Source: Chloroflexota bacterium
GTDB lineage: Bacteria > Chloroflexota > Dehalococcoidia > Lucifugimonadales > VGZR01
Reading direction: 5' to 3'
NCBI GenBank assembly: GCA_027625225.1
Contig: JAQBWG010000115.1
Location: 1 to 6,397, forward strand
DNA length: 6,397 nt
How positions within the stretch are numbered: the stretch's first letter is position 1; each line of letters starts with the position of its first letter. The notes below the pieces were generated by a model. That model did no database searches. It saw only the letters and a program-made list of their open reading frames with translations, and had not been told where the DNA came from. Made by a program: the position numbers and the translations under genes. This document shows positions 1 to 6,397 of the stretch, in pieces.

Positions 1-1
1 A

Positions 2-988
2 TCAACGGGAGACTTCGATTCGGTAGAGGAGCTGATTTACGCCACCCAAATCGAATTTGTATCGTTCTGGTCCTTTGAGAAAATCAAAGGTATGCTTCCC
101 CGCCTCAATGGCTTCCCTTAAACAAAATGCTTTATTGATAAGACCTACGCTGAGTGAAGCATAAGCCGGATTGAAGCCACTATTATATAGCAGATATGCG
201 TCTCCATAGTCGAAGGCAATACAAGCGGCGACACATTCCTCATTCAATTCCAAAAACGAAAGATGGAATTGCCCTCTCTCGGCAGACTCAGTCGCGATAT
301 CTCTGAAGAACGCTTCTCGCTCAGCCGTAAGGAATTGTCGCTTGTCGTCCCGGCTGGCTCGCATCAGCTCAAAGAACTGATCCATGTCTCTGGAAAGGCC
401 AGCCGGGCTAGTACACGTTCGCTGACGAACAGTGCCAGCCGCTTCTAATCGTCGGATTTTCCTGCGCAACTCGTGGCGTTTCTTCTTTTCTAAGCTGGCT
501 ACATACTCGTCCCAGGTTTTGGGCAGCGTCACGGCCGGAGTTTCCCCATCCTCTTCGATGTGGAAAGTGAACCCGTGCCTTTTACACAATTCAGGAAGGT
601 GTTTCAAAGTTGTAGATGTAGGCCGGAGCGACCGTAGGGATAAGTTTTTCCATTCTTGCGAGCACAGGTAGTCGAACATTCCGTTATAGAAAGCATCTTC
701 TTGGTTAGATACCGGTAAAAAGTCTTGATGATCGAATAAGTCGGGATCGCCCATCAAATAAATCGTTTCACCCTGGCGTATAAGTGGCGCAATGCCTAGT
801 AACGAGTTTCCATCCTCAACAGTAAGGACCATTTGCTGAACTTGCCCACCGAAATGGCGCCACCAGATTTCCTGCCACCATGGTGTGAGGAAAATCGTAT
901 CTGCTGCAGACAAGGGAGCTGCCTTTTCCCACGCTGAACGGCTCGACTCGAGGTCGCCTATGTTGATGGATACGCTAATCGTCTTCAT
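2..988 (-). CDS. GNAT-superfamily acyltransferase, CelD/BcsL (Acetyltransf_6) type
   Basis: Probable acyl-CoA-dependent N-acyltransferase of the double-GNAT-fold group that includes CelD/BcsL and FemAB-like proteins; the substrate cannot be told from sequence. Seen: the N-terminal signature FLTPWWQEIWWRHFG (residues 33-47 from the ATG), a basic helix EKKKRHELRRKIRRLEAAG (about 167-185) typical of the inter-domain region, and a C-terminal FDFLKGPERYKFDLGG (302-317), the usual end of the second GNAT domain. At 328 residues it is full length, and the TGA stop lies at 2-4. No signal peptide or membrane segment is evident, so it is probably cytoplasmic. Start: an in-frame GTG at 1004-1006 would add six residues but has no Shine-Dalgarno sequence. 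The ATG at 986-988 is preferred, although its AGAGGA abuts the start with no spacer, so the start is uncertain. It is transcribed divergently from hpf and shows no functional link to its neighbours. The family call is firm; the exact reaction is unknown. Confidence 0.85.
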   Translation of the reverse strand: MKTISVSINIGDLESSRSAWEKAAPLSAADTIFLTPWWQEIWWRHFGGQVQQMVLTVEDGNSLLGIAPLIRQGETIYLMGDPDLFDHQDFLPVSNQEDAFYNGMFDYLCSQEWKNLSLRSLRPTSTTLKHLPELCKRHGFTFHIEEDGETPAVTLPKTWDEYVASLEKKKRHELRRKIRRLEAAGTVRQRTCTSPAGLSRDMDQFFELMRASRDDKRQFLTAEREAFFRDIATESAERGQFHLSFLELNEECVAACIAFDYGDAYLLYNSGFNPAYASLSVGLINKAFCLREAIEAGKHTFDFLKGPERYKFDLGGVNQLLYRIEVSR

Positions 989-1006
989 TCCTCTAGTTAG
1001 ATGCAC

Positions 1007-1250
1007 GAATTGAAAAAACGAAGCAACCGTTTTGAATAGCTATGGAGAACAATCGAATCTTAGTTAAATGGATGGAGCTTCGCCTCAGTTGCTACATAAC
1101 AACGTATCATTCTTATAGCATTATGAACACCTGTCACGGTTTGCATAGGTTCCAACTGCTGCCTGCCTCCACGGGAATCAAGTTCAGATACCTTCCTATG
1201 GAGCCGCTTTATCACCACAAAGAATGGGGCCTCTTAGCTTTGACTGAAAC
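1007..1250. other. Divergent intergenic region, no gene recognised
   Basis: This stretch separates the minus-strand acyltransferase from the plus-strand hpf gene and should hold the 5' regions of both. A plus-strand open frame at 1042-1254 (70 codons) has no recognisable domain and no Shine-Dalgarno sequence, and I do not regard it as coding. No tRNA, riboswitch or strong rho-independent hairpin was found by eye. Possible weak promoter-like matches exist, for example TTGCTA at 1089-1094 followed by TATAGC at 1114-1119 with a 19-base spacer, but none is convincing. No clear promoter for the minus-strand gene was recognised. Confidence 0.5.
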
Positions 1251-1265
1251 TTGAAACATGTTTCA
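1245..1265. promoter_or_regulatory. Putative operator: 14-base perfect palindrome plus direct repeat
   Basis: TGAAACATGTTTCA at 1252-1265 is a perfect palindrome with no loop, and a further half-site TGAAACT sits directly before it at 1245-1251. The same 7-base unit thus occurs twice direct and once inverted, back to back. It overlaps the -35 element and spacer of the predicted hpf promoter. A zero-loop palindrome in that place suits a dimeric repressor better than a terminator. The cognate regulator is not in the window, and I do not recognise the motif as a known operator. Confidence 0.45.
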
Positions 1266-1280
1266 TAAGAGACCTAAAAT
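1251..1280 (+). promoter_or_regulatory. Predicted sigma-70-type promoter of hpf(-glyA)
   Basis: TTGAAA (1251-1256, 5 of 6 to TTGACA) and TAAAAT (1275-1280, 5 of 6 to TATAAT) are separated by 18 bases, giving a start of transcription near 1287 and a leader of about 20 bases. An alternative overlapping pair is TTGACT (1240-1245) with CATAAG (1264-1269), also spaced by 18 bases. In either case the palindrome at 1252-1265 lies inside the promoter. Prediction is by eye only. Confidence 0.5.
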
Positions 1281-1306
1281 GAACATACAGTGTAAAGAGG
1301 TAGGAA

Positions 1307-1894
1307 ATGGATTTACAGATATATGCCAAGGACGTTGAATTGAATGTGTACAGTGAAGAGTACATTCATAAAAAGATGTCCAAGCTAGAGCGTCACCTCA
1401 GGGCTTTGTCGGGCGCAAAGATAGAAGTGGAAAAAACGTCTGCTAAAGCGCAAGAAGATCAATTCGTTGCCCAATGCACTCTCATGGTCAATGGGAGAAC
1501 ACTCCGAGGACAAGAATCCGGCCTGTCGCTATTTGAGGCGATTGATTCTCTATCGGATGTGATGGACCGGCAAATCAGGCGGTATAAGACGAAGTATTAC
1601 CGGACATCTCAGGGGCGTAGATCTGCCCGCGTCTCGCAGCGTAAGGAAGAGACAGGAGCAGAAGCTGCCCCAGGGAATGGAACCCTGACAGGTGTGGAGT
1701 CCGACGACTTCGGACAGGTTGTCCGAACCAAGCGGTTCCCAATGTCCCCCATGAGCGTGGATGAAGCTATAACCCAAATGGAACTCTTAAGTCATGACTT
1801 TTTCTTCTTTTACAATGTTGACCAAGGCCAGTTCAATGTTCTTTATCGCCGCAAAATAGGGGACTACGGCCTTATTCAACCCGAACTGGCCTAG
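1307..1894 (+). CDS. hpf: Ribosome hibernation promoting factor, long form (HPF/RaiA)
   Basis: Long-form HPF binds the decoding region of the 30S subunit and, through its C-terminal domain, pairs ribosomes into inactive 100S dimers when growth slows. Seen: an N-terminal S30AE/RaiA domain at about residues 1-100, starting MDLQIYAKDVEL and containing the basic helices KKMSKLERH and RQIRRYKTKYYR that would face rRNA. A variable, charged linker spans about 101-137. The conserved C-terminal dimerisation domain spans about 138-195, running VVRTKRFPMSPMSVDEAI, then HDFFFFYN, then YRRKIGDYGLIQPE. At 195 residues it has the usual size of the long form. This distinguishes it from the short HPF and YfiA of enterobacteria. 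The start is well supported: AGAGG at 1296-1300 with a 6-base spacer to the ATG. It is the first gene of a likely unit with glyA, 74 bases downstream. The palindrome in its promoter suggests repression control. Confidence 0.97.
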   Translation: MDLQIYAKDVELNVYSEEYIHKKMSKLERHLRALSGAKIEVEKTSAKAQEDQFVAQCTLMVNGRTLRGQESGLSLFEAIDSLSDVMDRQIRRYKTKYYRTSQGRRSARVSQRKEETGAEAAPGNGTLTGVESDDFGQVVRTKRFPMSPMSVDEAITQMELLSHDFFFFYNVDQGQFNVLYRRKIGDYGLIQPELA

Positions 1895-1968
1895 TCGCCA
1901 CCCTCCGAAGTCTCTGCTACCCTAGGCACTTCGCAGCCCAACGTTGCATCAGGATATTGGAGCGCTAC

Positions 1969-3216
1969 ATGAGTGTGTTGAATCAACAAGATCCGGAACT
2001 GTTCTCGGCCGTCGAATCTGAAATAGTTCGGCAACGTCGGAACATCAATCTCATTGCATCCGAAAACTACGCCAGCAAGGCGGTGCTAGAAGCGCAGGGA
2101 TCGGTACTCACGAACAAATACGCCGAGGGTTACCCCGGGCGTCGCTACTACGGCGGGTGCGAATATGTGGACGTTGCCGAAGAGTTGGCGATTGCCCGTG
2201 CGAAAGAACTATTCGGGGCTGCGCACGTCAATGTCCAGCCCCACTCGGGTGCCCAGGCAAACATGGGAGCTTATTTTGCAGTGCTTACCCCCGGCGACAC
2301 CGTCATGGGTCTTCGACTCGACCAGGGAGGTCACCTGACGCATGGTAGCCCCGTGAACTTCTCCGGCAGGTACTACAACTTCGTTTCCTACGGCGTGGAC
2401 CGCGAGAGCGAACTTATGGATATGGGTGAAGTCCGCAAGCTTGCCCGAGAGCACAAACCCAAGATTATCGTCACCGGCGCGACTGCGTATCCACGCATCA
2501 TAGACTTTCCTGCGTTCCGAGAGATTGCCGACGAAGTCGGAGCACTCCTCATGGTGGATATGGCGCATATCGCAGGGCTTATTGCTGGCGGTGAGCACCC
2601 TTCAGCGCTTCCCTATGCAGACATCGTCACCTCAACCACACACAAAACACTTCGAGGCCCACGCGGCGGAATGGTTCTTACCAAAAGCGAAGACATCGGT
2701 AAGGAGATAGACAAAGCGGTGTTTCCCAGAATGCAAGGCGGCCCACTCATGCACGTCATCGCTGCCAAGGCCGTTGCCTTCCGTGAAGCACAGCAGCCGG
2801 AGTTCAAGAAATACCAGAAGGGTATCCGGGCCAACGCCCATGCCCTCGCCGAAGAGCTGAGCGCAGGAGGTGTCCGGCTTGTCTCAGGCGGCACCGATAA
2901 TCACATGGTTCTGTGTGACCTTACACCACTGGACATTACCGGCAAGGACGCCGAAGAGGCGCTGGGAAGGGCGTACATCACTGTCAACCGGAACGCCATA
3001 CCCTACGACCCTAAACCGCCGCGTGTGACCAGCGGGCTACGGCTGGGTACACCTGCCATCACATCGCGTGGATTCGGCGTTGAAGAGACAAAACAAGTCG
3101 CGAAGCTTATCTTGAAAGTGATAGGAAATATTGGTAATGAGTCTATTGAAAAACAAGTTCAGGACGAAGTCCAAGGACTCACGTCAGGTTTTCCGGTGCC
3201 GGGTATAGACAGCTAG
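1969..3216 (+). CDS. glyA: Serine hydroxymethyltransferase (GlyA)
   Basis: PLP enzyme that interconverts serine plus tetrahydrofolate with glycine plus 5,10-methylene-tetrahydrofolate, the main cytoplasmic entry of one-carbon units. Seen, numbered from the ATG: NKYAEGYPGRRYYGG (49-63, with the active-site Glu53 and Tyr61), GGHLTHG (cofactor-stacking His122), MVDMAHIAGL (195-204, with the PLP-pyridine Asp197), STTHKTLRGPRGG (222-234, with the Schiff-base Lys226) and SGLRLGTPAITSRG (355-368, with the carboxylate-binding Arg358). All expected catalytic residues are present, and 415 residues is normal. Start: an in-frame TTG at 1957-1959 would add four residues, but GGAG at 1959-1962 lies 6 bases before the ATG at 1969 and decides for the ATG. 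It probably shares the hpf transcript, since no terminator is visible between them. Its stop is 8 bases from the hflC stop on the other strand. Confidence 0.99.
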   Translation: MSVLNQQDPELFSAVESEIVRQRRNINLIASENYASKAVLEAQGSVLTNKYAEGYPGRRYYGGCEYVDVAEELAIARAKELFGAAHVNVQPHSGAQANMGAYFAVLTPGDTVMGLRLDQGGHLTHGSPVNFSGRYYNFVSYGVDRESELMDMGEVRKLAREHKPKIIVTGATAYPRIIDFPAFREIADEVGALLMVDMAHIAGLIAGGEHPSALPYADIVTSTTHKTLRGPRGGMVLTKSEDIGKEIDKAVFPRMQGGPLMHVIAAKAVAFREAQQPEFKKYQKGIRANAHALAEELSAGGVRLVSGGTDNHMVLCDLTPLDITGKDAEEALGRAYITVNRNAIPYDPKPPRVTSGLRLGTPAITSRGFGVEETKQVAKLILKVIGNIGNESIEKQVQDEVQGLTSGFPVPGIDS

Positions 3217-3224
3217 ACTATAAG

Positions 3225-4109
3225 CTAATCTTCGCTTACGATCTTACCGTCTGGGGATAGCAGGAATCTGAACAGGTCGCTATCAGTAGGTAGCACTACT
3301 GTGGAATTCGCTGTCAAGAATATTCTGTATGCATCCAGGCTCCTCTGGAACGCATAGAACTCGGGATCCTGCTCAAGCGCTGCAGCGAATATCGCTACGG
3401 CCAACGCTTCACCCTCACCTCGGAGTTGCTGCGCGTCTCGTTCCGCCTCAGCAAGGACAATCGTCGCCTGTTTATCTACATCGGCTCTGATTTCCAAGTC
3501 GCGTTGTGCGCCTTCTGCCCGCTCCTGGTCGGCGATACGTTTACGTTCAGCTTCCATCCTTGCGTAGATGCTGGTTGCTACTTCAGGGGGGAAGTCTGCT
3601 CGGCTTATTCGCACATCATCCAATTCGATGCCGAACTCGGCGACTTGCGACTGAGAGCGATCCCTAACCCGGTTCATTATTTGCTCGCGGTTTTCACTGA
3701 TGATTTCCGACTGCTCATCCTGCGCAATTTCGCTTCGCAACTCCGAGGCGATAATGTCTGTGGAGCGTGTTGCAGCGCGTTGCACGTCACGGACACTCTC
3801 TCTGAATCGCAACGGGTCGGTAATCCGAGCGATTGCAAAAACGTCAATAATCAACCGGCGCTTATCGGAAGTTAGAAGCGAGTCGGCCGGGGCGTCAAAC
3901 AACGCGAGTCGGTTGTCGTAATAGTCCACTGTGTCAACAAACGGCGTCTTCATATAGAGTCCAGGTTTGGAAATAACACGCTGGGGGTCACCGAAGCGTG
4001 TTACCAGTGCAAATTGCGTCTGATCAACGGTAAAGAACGCCTGCGGTGCGAAAATGCCGGTCAGGATAACCAGAACCACGAATGCTATAGCCGCGACGCG
4101 AATGTTCAT
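3225..4109 (-). CDS. hflC: HflC, prohibitin-like membrane subunit of the HflKC complex
   Basis: SPFH/band-7 protein that partners HflK in a membrane-anchored cage. In Escherichia coli this cage surrounds FtsH and limits its access to membrane substrates. Seen in 294 residues: an N-terminal membrane anchor (about 5-25, AIAFVVLVILTGIFAP), then the SPFH domain (about 26-180, with FALVTRFGDPQ and ITDPLRFRESV). A long charged helix or coiled coil follows (about 183-235, ARMEAERKRIADQERAEG through AEAERDAQQLRGEGEA). The HflC-typical end has DPEFYAFQRSLDAYR (248-262) and VVLPTDSDLFRFL (271-283). Length and domain order are normal. The ATG at 4107-4109 overlaps the hflK TGA (4106-4108) as ATGA, implying translational coupling and equal output of the two subunits. 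No separate promoter is needed. Its stop (TAG, 3225-3227) lies back to back with glyA, with no visible intrinsic terminator. Confidence 0.96.
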   Translation of the reverse strand: MNIRVAAIAFVVLVILTGIFAPQAFFTVDQTQFALVTRFGDPQRVISKPGLYMKTPFVDTVDYYDNRLALFDAPADSLLTSDKRRLIIDVFAIARITDPLRFRESVRDVQRAATRSTDIIASELRSEIAQDEQSEIISENREQIMNRVRDRSQSQVAEFGIELDDVRISRADFPPEVATSIYARMEAERKRIADQERAEGAQRDLEIRADVDKQATIVLAEAERDAQQLRGEGEALAVAIFAAALEQDPEFYAFQRSLDAYRIFLTANSTVVLPTDSDLFRFLLSPDGKIVSED

Positions 4110-5179
4110 GGCGTCACCGTTCCCGGGGTCGTACTGCTTCCACTGCCAGTCAACGGAAGGAACGGGAGAATCCCACTGCCGGTTTGGGGCGGGACGATAA
4201 ACTTGGTGATGCCCGGCAGGATATCCTCCATAGCTTCGAGATATAGTCGCTGACGGGTTACATCGGGGGCCTTGGAATATTCCTCAAGAACGCTGAGGAA
4301 TCGCGAGGACTGACCTTCGGCTAAAGCCACCTGTTCCTGTTTGAATGCCTCGGCTAGTTCTCTGATTCTTCGTGCCTCACCGTTAACCCTTGGTAATATA
4401 TCCGCCTCGTATGCCTGAGCTAAATTGATAAAACGTTCTTTATCCTCGCGTGCCCGGACAACATCATCAAATGCGTCCTGTACTTGCGAAGGTGGTCGTA
4501 CATTCAACAACCGCACCTCACGCACCCTGATACCCGTGTCATACTCGTCCAGAAGCGCCTGAAGCAAAACTCGGGTCTCAGCTTGCACCACTTCCTTCTC
4601 AGTCGTGAGCACATCGTCAATAGCTCGCTGACCGACGATTTGCCGTAGTGAACTTTCGGCTGCGGCATGGATAATCGTATCGTCCGGGTCAACAACTGCG
4701 AAGAGGAATTTTTCTAAATCCTTGATGTCGTACTGCACTAGCAACTGGACATCAACAATGTTTTCATCACCCGTAATCATCAGAGATTCTTCTAGTACAG
4801 GCGTAGAGCCCCTGAATCCAATCTCCAACCTGCGAACCTCGTCAACACTCACAACGTTTCGAGTGCCGATTGGTGCGGGCCAGTACCAATGCAGTCCCGG
4901 GCCACTTCCGCCAATGAAAGCACCGAGTGCCTTCGGCTCGTATGTTCCGAAATGCCGTATTGCGGCTCGTTCACCAGGTTGGACGGAGTAAAATCCGGTC
5001 GAAAGCCAGATAAGAGCAGCAAGTCCGAAGATGAAGAAGATAAGCAATCCTAACGGGTCGCGACTGCTCCCGCCAAGTTTGAACCTATCTAGCCAAGCCT
5101 TAATACGCCCGAGGATTTCATCGAGCTTTATTTCAGGTTCTTCCTGGCGTCGTTGCATTCCGAATATCTGAATCTTCAT
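4106..5179 (-). CDS. hflK: HflK, prohibitin-like membrane subunit of the HflKC complex
   Basis: Partner of HflC in the FtsH-associated SPFH complex at the cytoplasmic membrane. Seen, numbered from the ATG (357 residues): a charged cytoplasmic N-terminus (1-42) and one membrane segment (about 43-61, LGLLIFFIFGLAALIWLS). The SPFH domain (about 62-240) has the HflK hallmark MITGDENIVDVQ (134-145). A helical stretch follows with DILPRVNGEARRI (260-272), then RLYLEAMEDILPGITKFIV (311-329). It ends in a low-complexity Gly/Ser/Pro/Thr tail (about 330-357), like the disordered tails common in HflK. Start: the ATG at 5177-5179 has a weak GGA 7 bases upstream. An in-frame GTG at 5201-5203 would add eight residues but has no ribosome-binding site, and a third choice is the ATG at 5156-5158. 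It lies 45 bases after the stop of the metallopeptidase-like gene, with no terminator seen between them, so the three genes probably form one operon. Confidence 0.95.
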   Translation of the reverse strand: MKIQIFGMQRRQEEPEIKLDEILGRIKAWLDRFKLGGSSRDPLGLLIFFIFGLAALIWLSTGFYSVQPGERAAIRHFGTYEPKALGAFIGGSGPGLHWYWPAPIGTRNVVSVDEVRRLEIGFRGSTPVLEESLMITGDENIVDVQLLVQYDIKDLEKFLFAVVDPDDTIIHAAAESSLRQIVGQRAIDDVLTTEKEVVQAETRVLLQALLDEYDTGIRVREVRLLNVRPPSQVQDAFDDVVRAREDKERFINLAQAYEADILPRVNGEARRIRELAEAFKQEQVALAEGQSSRFLSVLEEYSKAPDVTRQRLYLEAMEDILPGITKFIVPPQTGSGILPFLPLTGSGSSTTPGTVTP

Positions 5180-5224
5180 TGAACAGTCCGGCCATGGTAC
5201 CACATGGTAGCTAGGCTTCGGTAG

Positions 5225-6397
5225 TTAAGTAGGTGCATAGCCCGTATACACAGCGCTCTGATAGAAGAACGGTAAATCTTCAAAATGGATAGCGGCGGAA
5301 TCCTGTAGCTGCTCTAATTTCCCTAAAAACTCAGCATATGTCGAGATGCCAGCCATTGACTGCATGAACGTCGTCAAATCTCCCGATAGCCGCCGAAACT
5401 CTCGCATCTGTTCGCCGATAGGACTTGAAGAAGTAGGACTTTCAGCGTACGTACCATAAAACGCAAAATATGCTTGATTTAACTTTCGGATGAGGTATCC
5501 GTTCTCTACGAACAACAGCCTTTGCTGCTCCATGTAAGCCTCTGCCTCTTCAATCCGGCCCTCCTCCAGTAATCGGTCAACCTCCGTCCGTGTTTGTCTC
5601 ATCTCGCTGTTAAAGTCGAATTGGGCCGGGTTTTCCTGTTGCTGATTATCTTCCGTTATCACACTCTCGGCCGACGGCTCGATATGCCCGCCCAGAAGCA
5701 AATACGCGAGGTCGCCAATCTCCCGTCCCGCGATATCCGCGAACGTCTCGTTCAACGTCTGCATATCTCCGTTCTTGAAGTAGGTTTGTCCCAATGGTCG
5801 AAATGCCAAATAGTGATGTACCCACTCGTGTGCCCCTAATTGGAGTACGAATCTCAACGAGCGATCGTTGAGTACGAAAGCTGGATACGTCGCCAGTCCG
5901 CCAATACCGGTGACCAACGCAGATAAGTTCTCTTCTTGGAGAATAGTATTCTCGATGACTACACTGGCTTCGGTTGTGATGTCAGACGAAAGCAACACGT
6001 CGCCAGCCCGCAGAATCTTATCCCGTGGAGACGTTACCAGTAGCTTCGGAGGCTCGGTCAGCCGAATATCAACGGGTGGGAAAATGAACCCGCCCACGGA
6101 AGCCATGCCCAATCCAGCGACCACAGAGCTTATCGTCGATTCCAGCACCTCCTCCACCGCAGCCCGTTTCCCCTCGCGGTCGCTGTTAAGCGATTGCAGT
6201 TCAGCAGTCAGCGAAGCCGCTTCTACAGCATCAGGTTCCTGCTGTACCGATAGACGGGCTAGTCCTGCGGAACGTTGTCGTGCGGCCTCGCTCAATTCAA
6301 AGTAGTTTTGGATAAGTTGGAGTCGTCCCTGCTCGGACTCGGGTAGCCAAAGTGTCTGGGCCACGAAACGGTGTACCCACTTATCAAGGAAATTGCT
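5225..6397 (-). CDS. Gluzincin-like zinc metallopeptidase, uncharacterised (5' end outside window)
   Basis: I do not recognise the family by name, but the sequence carries a zinc-peptidase signature. Seen, numbered from the first visible codon: HEWVHH at 190-195 (HExxH, His190 and His194 as zinc ligands, Glu191 as catalytic base). NETFADIAG follows at 216-224, 23 residues after the second His. This matches the thermolysin-type NExxxD motif in which Glu (here Glu217) is the third ligand. After the putative catalytic core comes a charged helical stretch (about 264-310) with LLEEGRIEEAEAYMEQQR, resembling one helical-repeat unit. It ends FFYQSAVYTGYAPT with a TAA stop. The frame stays open through the window edge. 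A GTG at 6362-6364 is available, but the eleven codons before it (SNFLDKWVHRF) read like protein, so the true start and any signal or membrane anchor probably lie beyond 6397. It is first in a likely operon with hflK and hflC. The gene is confident; peptidase activity is inferred from motifs only. Confidence 0.82.
   Translation of the reverse strand, partial: SNFLDKWVHRFVAQTLWLPESEQGRLQLIQNYFELSEAARQRSAGLARLSVQQEPDAVEAASLTAELQSLNSDREGKRAAVEEVLESTISSVVAGLGMASVGGFIFPPVDIRLTEPPKLLVTSPRDKILRAGDVLLSSDITTEASVVIENTILQEENLSALVTGIGGLATYPAFVLNDRSLRFVLQLGAHEWVHHYLAFRPLGQTYFKNGDMQTLNETFADIAGREIGDLAYLLLGGHIEPSAESVITEDNQQQENPAQFDFNSEMRQTRTEVDRLLEEGRIEEAEAYMEQQRLLFVENGYLIRKLNQAYFAFYGTYAESPTSSSPIGEQMREFRRLSGDLTTFMQSMAGISTYAEFLGKLEQLQDSAAIHFEDLPFFYQSAVYTGYAPT

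Noticed and set aside
1144..1200. CATAGG...CCTATG inverted repeat upstream of hpf
   Set aside because: A 6-base match with about 45 bases between the arms and no extension of the stem; not distinguishable from chance.
1042..1254. 70-codon plus-strand open frame in the divergent intergenic region
   Set aside because: No ribosome-binding site, no recognisable domain, odd composition, and it runs into the predicted hpf promoter; more likely non-coding.
1906..1933. Inverted repeat CGAAGT...ACTTCG between hpf and glyA
   Set aside because: Only a 6-base stem with a 16-base loop and no T-tract; too weak for a terminator and likely to arise by chance.
2209..2894. Overlapping minus-strand open frames inside glyA
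   Set aside because: They are shadows of a strongly conserved plus-strand enzyme and encode no recognisable protein.
4145..4159. LPLTG (sortase LPxTG-like) motif in the HflK C-terminal tail
   Set aside because: It is not followed by a hydrophobic segment and a basic tail, the protein is a membrane SPFH subunit anchored at its N-terminus, and the motif lies in a low-complexity Gly/Ser/Pro/Thr tail. Chance match.
5594..6305. Plus-strand open frames opposite the metallopeptidase-like gene
   Set aside because: The minus-strand frame is longer, carries coherent zinc-binding motifs and fits the operon; the plus-strand frames are Ser/Thr/Arg-rich antisense artefacts.

Overview
The window is ordinary bacterial chromosome, densely coded, with moderate GC and no mobile-element, CRISPR or rRNA/tRNA signal that I could see. 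The gene set is a long-form ribosome hibernation factor, serine hydroxymethyltransferase, a complete HflK/HflC pair and an uncharacterised zinc-metallopeptidase-like protein. Together with mixed ATG/GTG/TTG start candidates and often weak Shine-Dalgarno sequences, this would fit a Chloroflexota bacterium (for example the SAR202/Dehalococcoidia side). That placement is an inference from gene style, with low to moderate confidence.

Layout. Bases 2-988 (minus) carry an orphan GNAT-superfamily acyltransferase of the CelD/BcsL (Acetyltransf_6) type. A divergent intergenic stretch of about 300 bases follows. Its right end holds a good sigma-70-like promoter for the plus-strand genes, with a perfect 14-base palindrome lying over the -35 element. 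Bases 1307-1894 (plus) encode long HPF and 1969-3216 (plus) encode GlyA, probably cotranscribed. GlyA then meets the end of a minus-strand cluster with only 8 bases between the two stop codons. That cluster, read from right to left, is a gluzincin-like protein (5' end cut by the window edge), hflK, and hflC overlapping hflK by ATGA.

How the genes relate. HPF and GlyA link ribosome dormancy and one-carbon/glycine supply, both growth-state functions, under one putative promoter. HflK and HflC form the membrane prohibitin-like complex that in Escherichia coli encloses and regulates the FtsH zinc protease. No ftsH lies in this window. Instead, the gene directly upstream of hflK encodes a protein with HExxH plus a thermolysin-like NExxxD motif. 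The most interesting hypothesis here is therefore that this is a second, undescribed metallopeptidase partner of HflKC.
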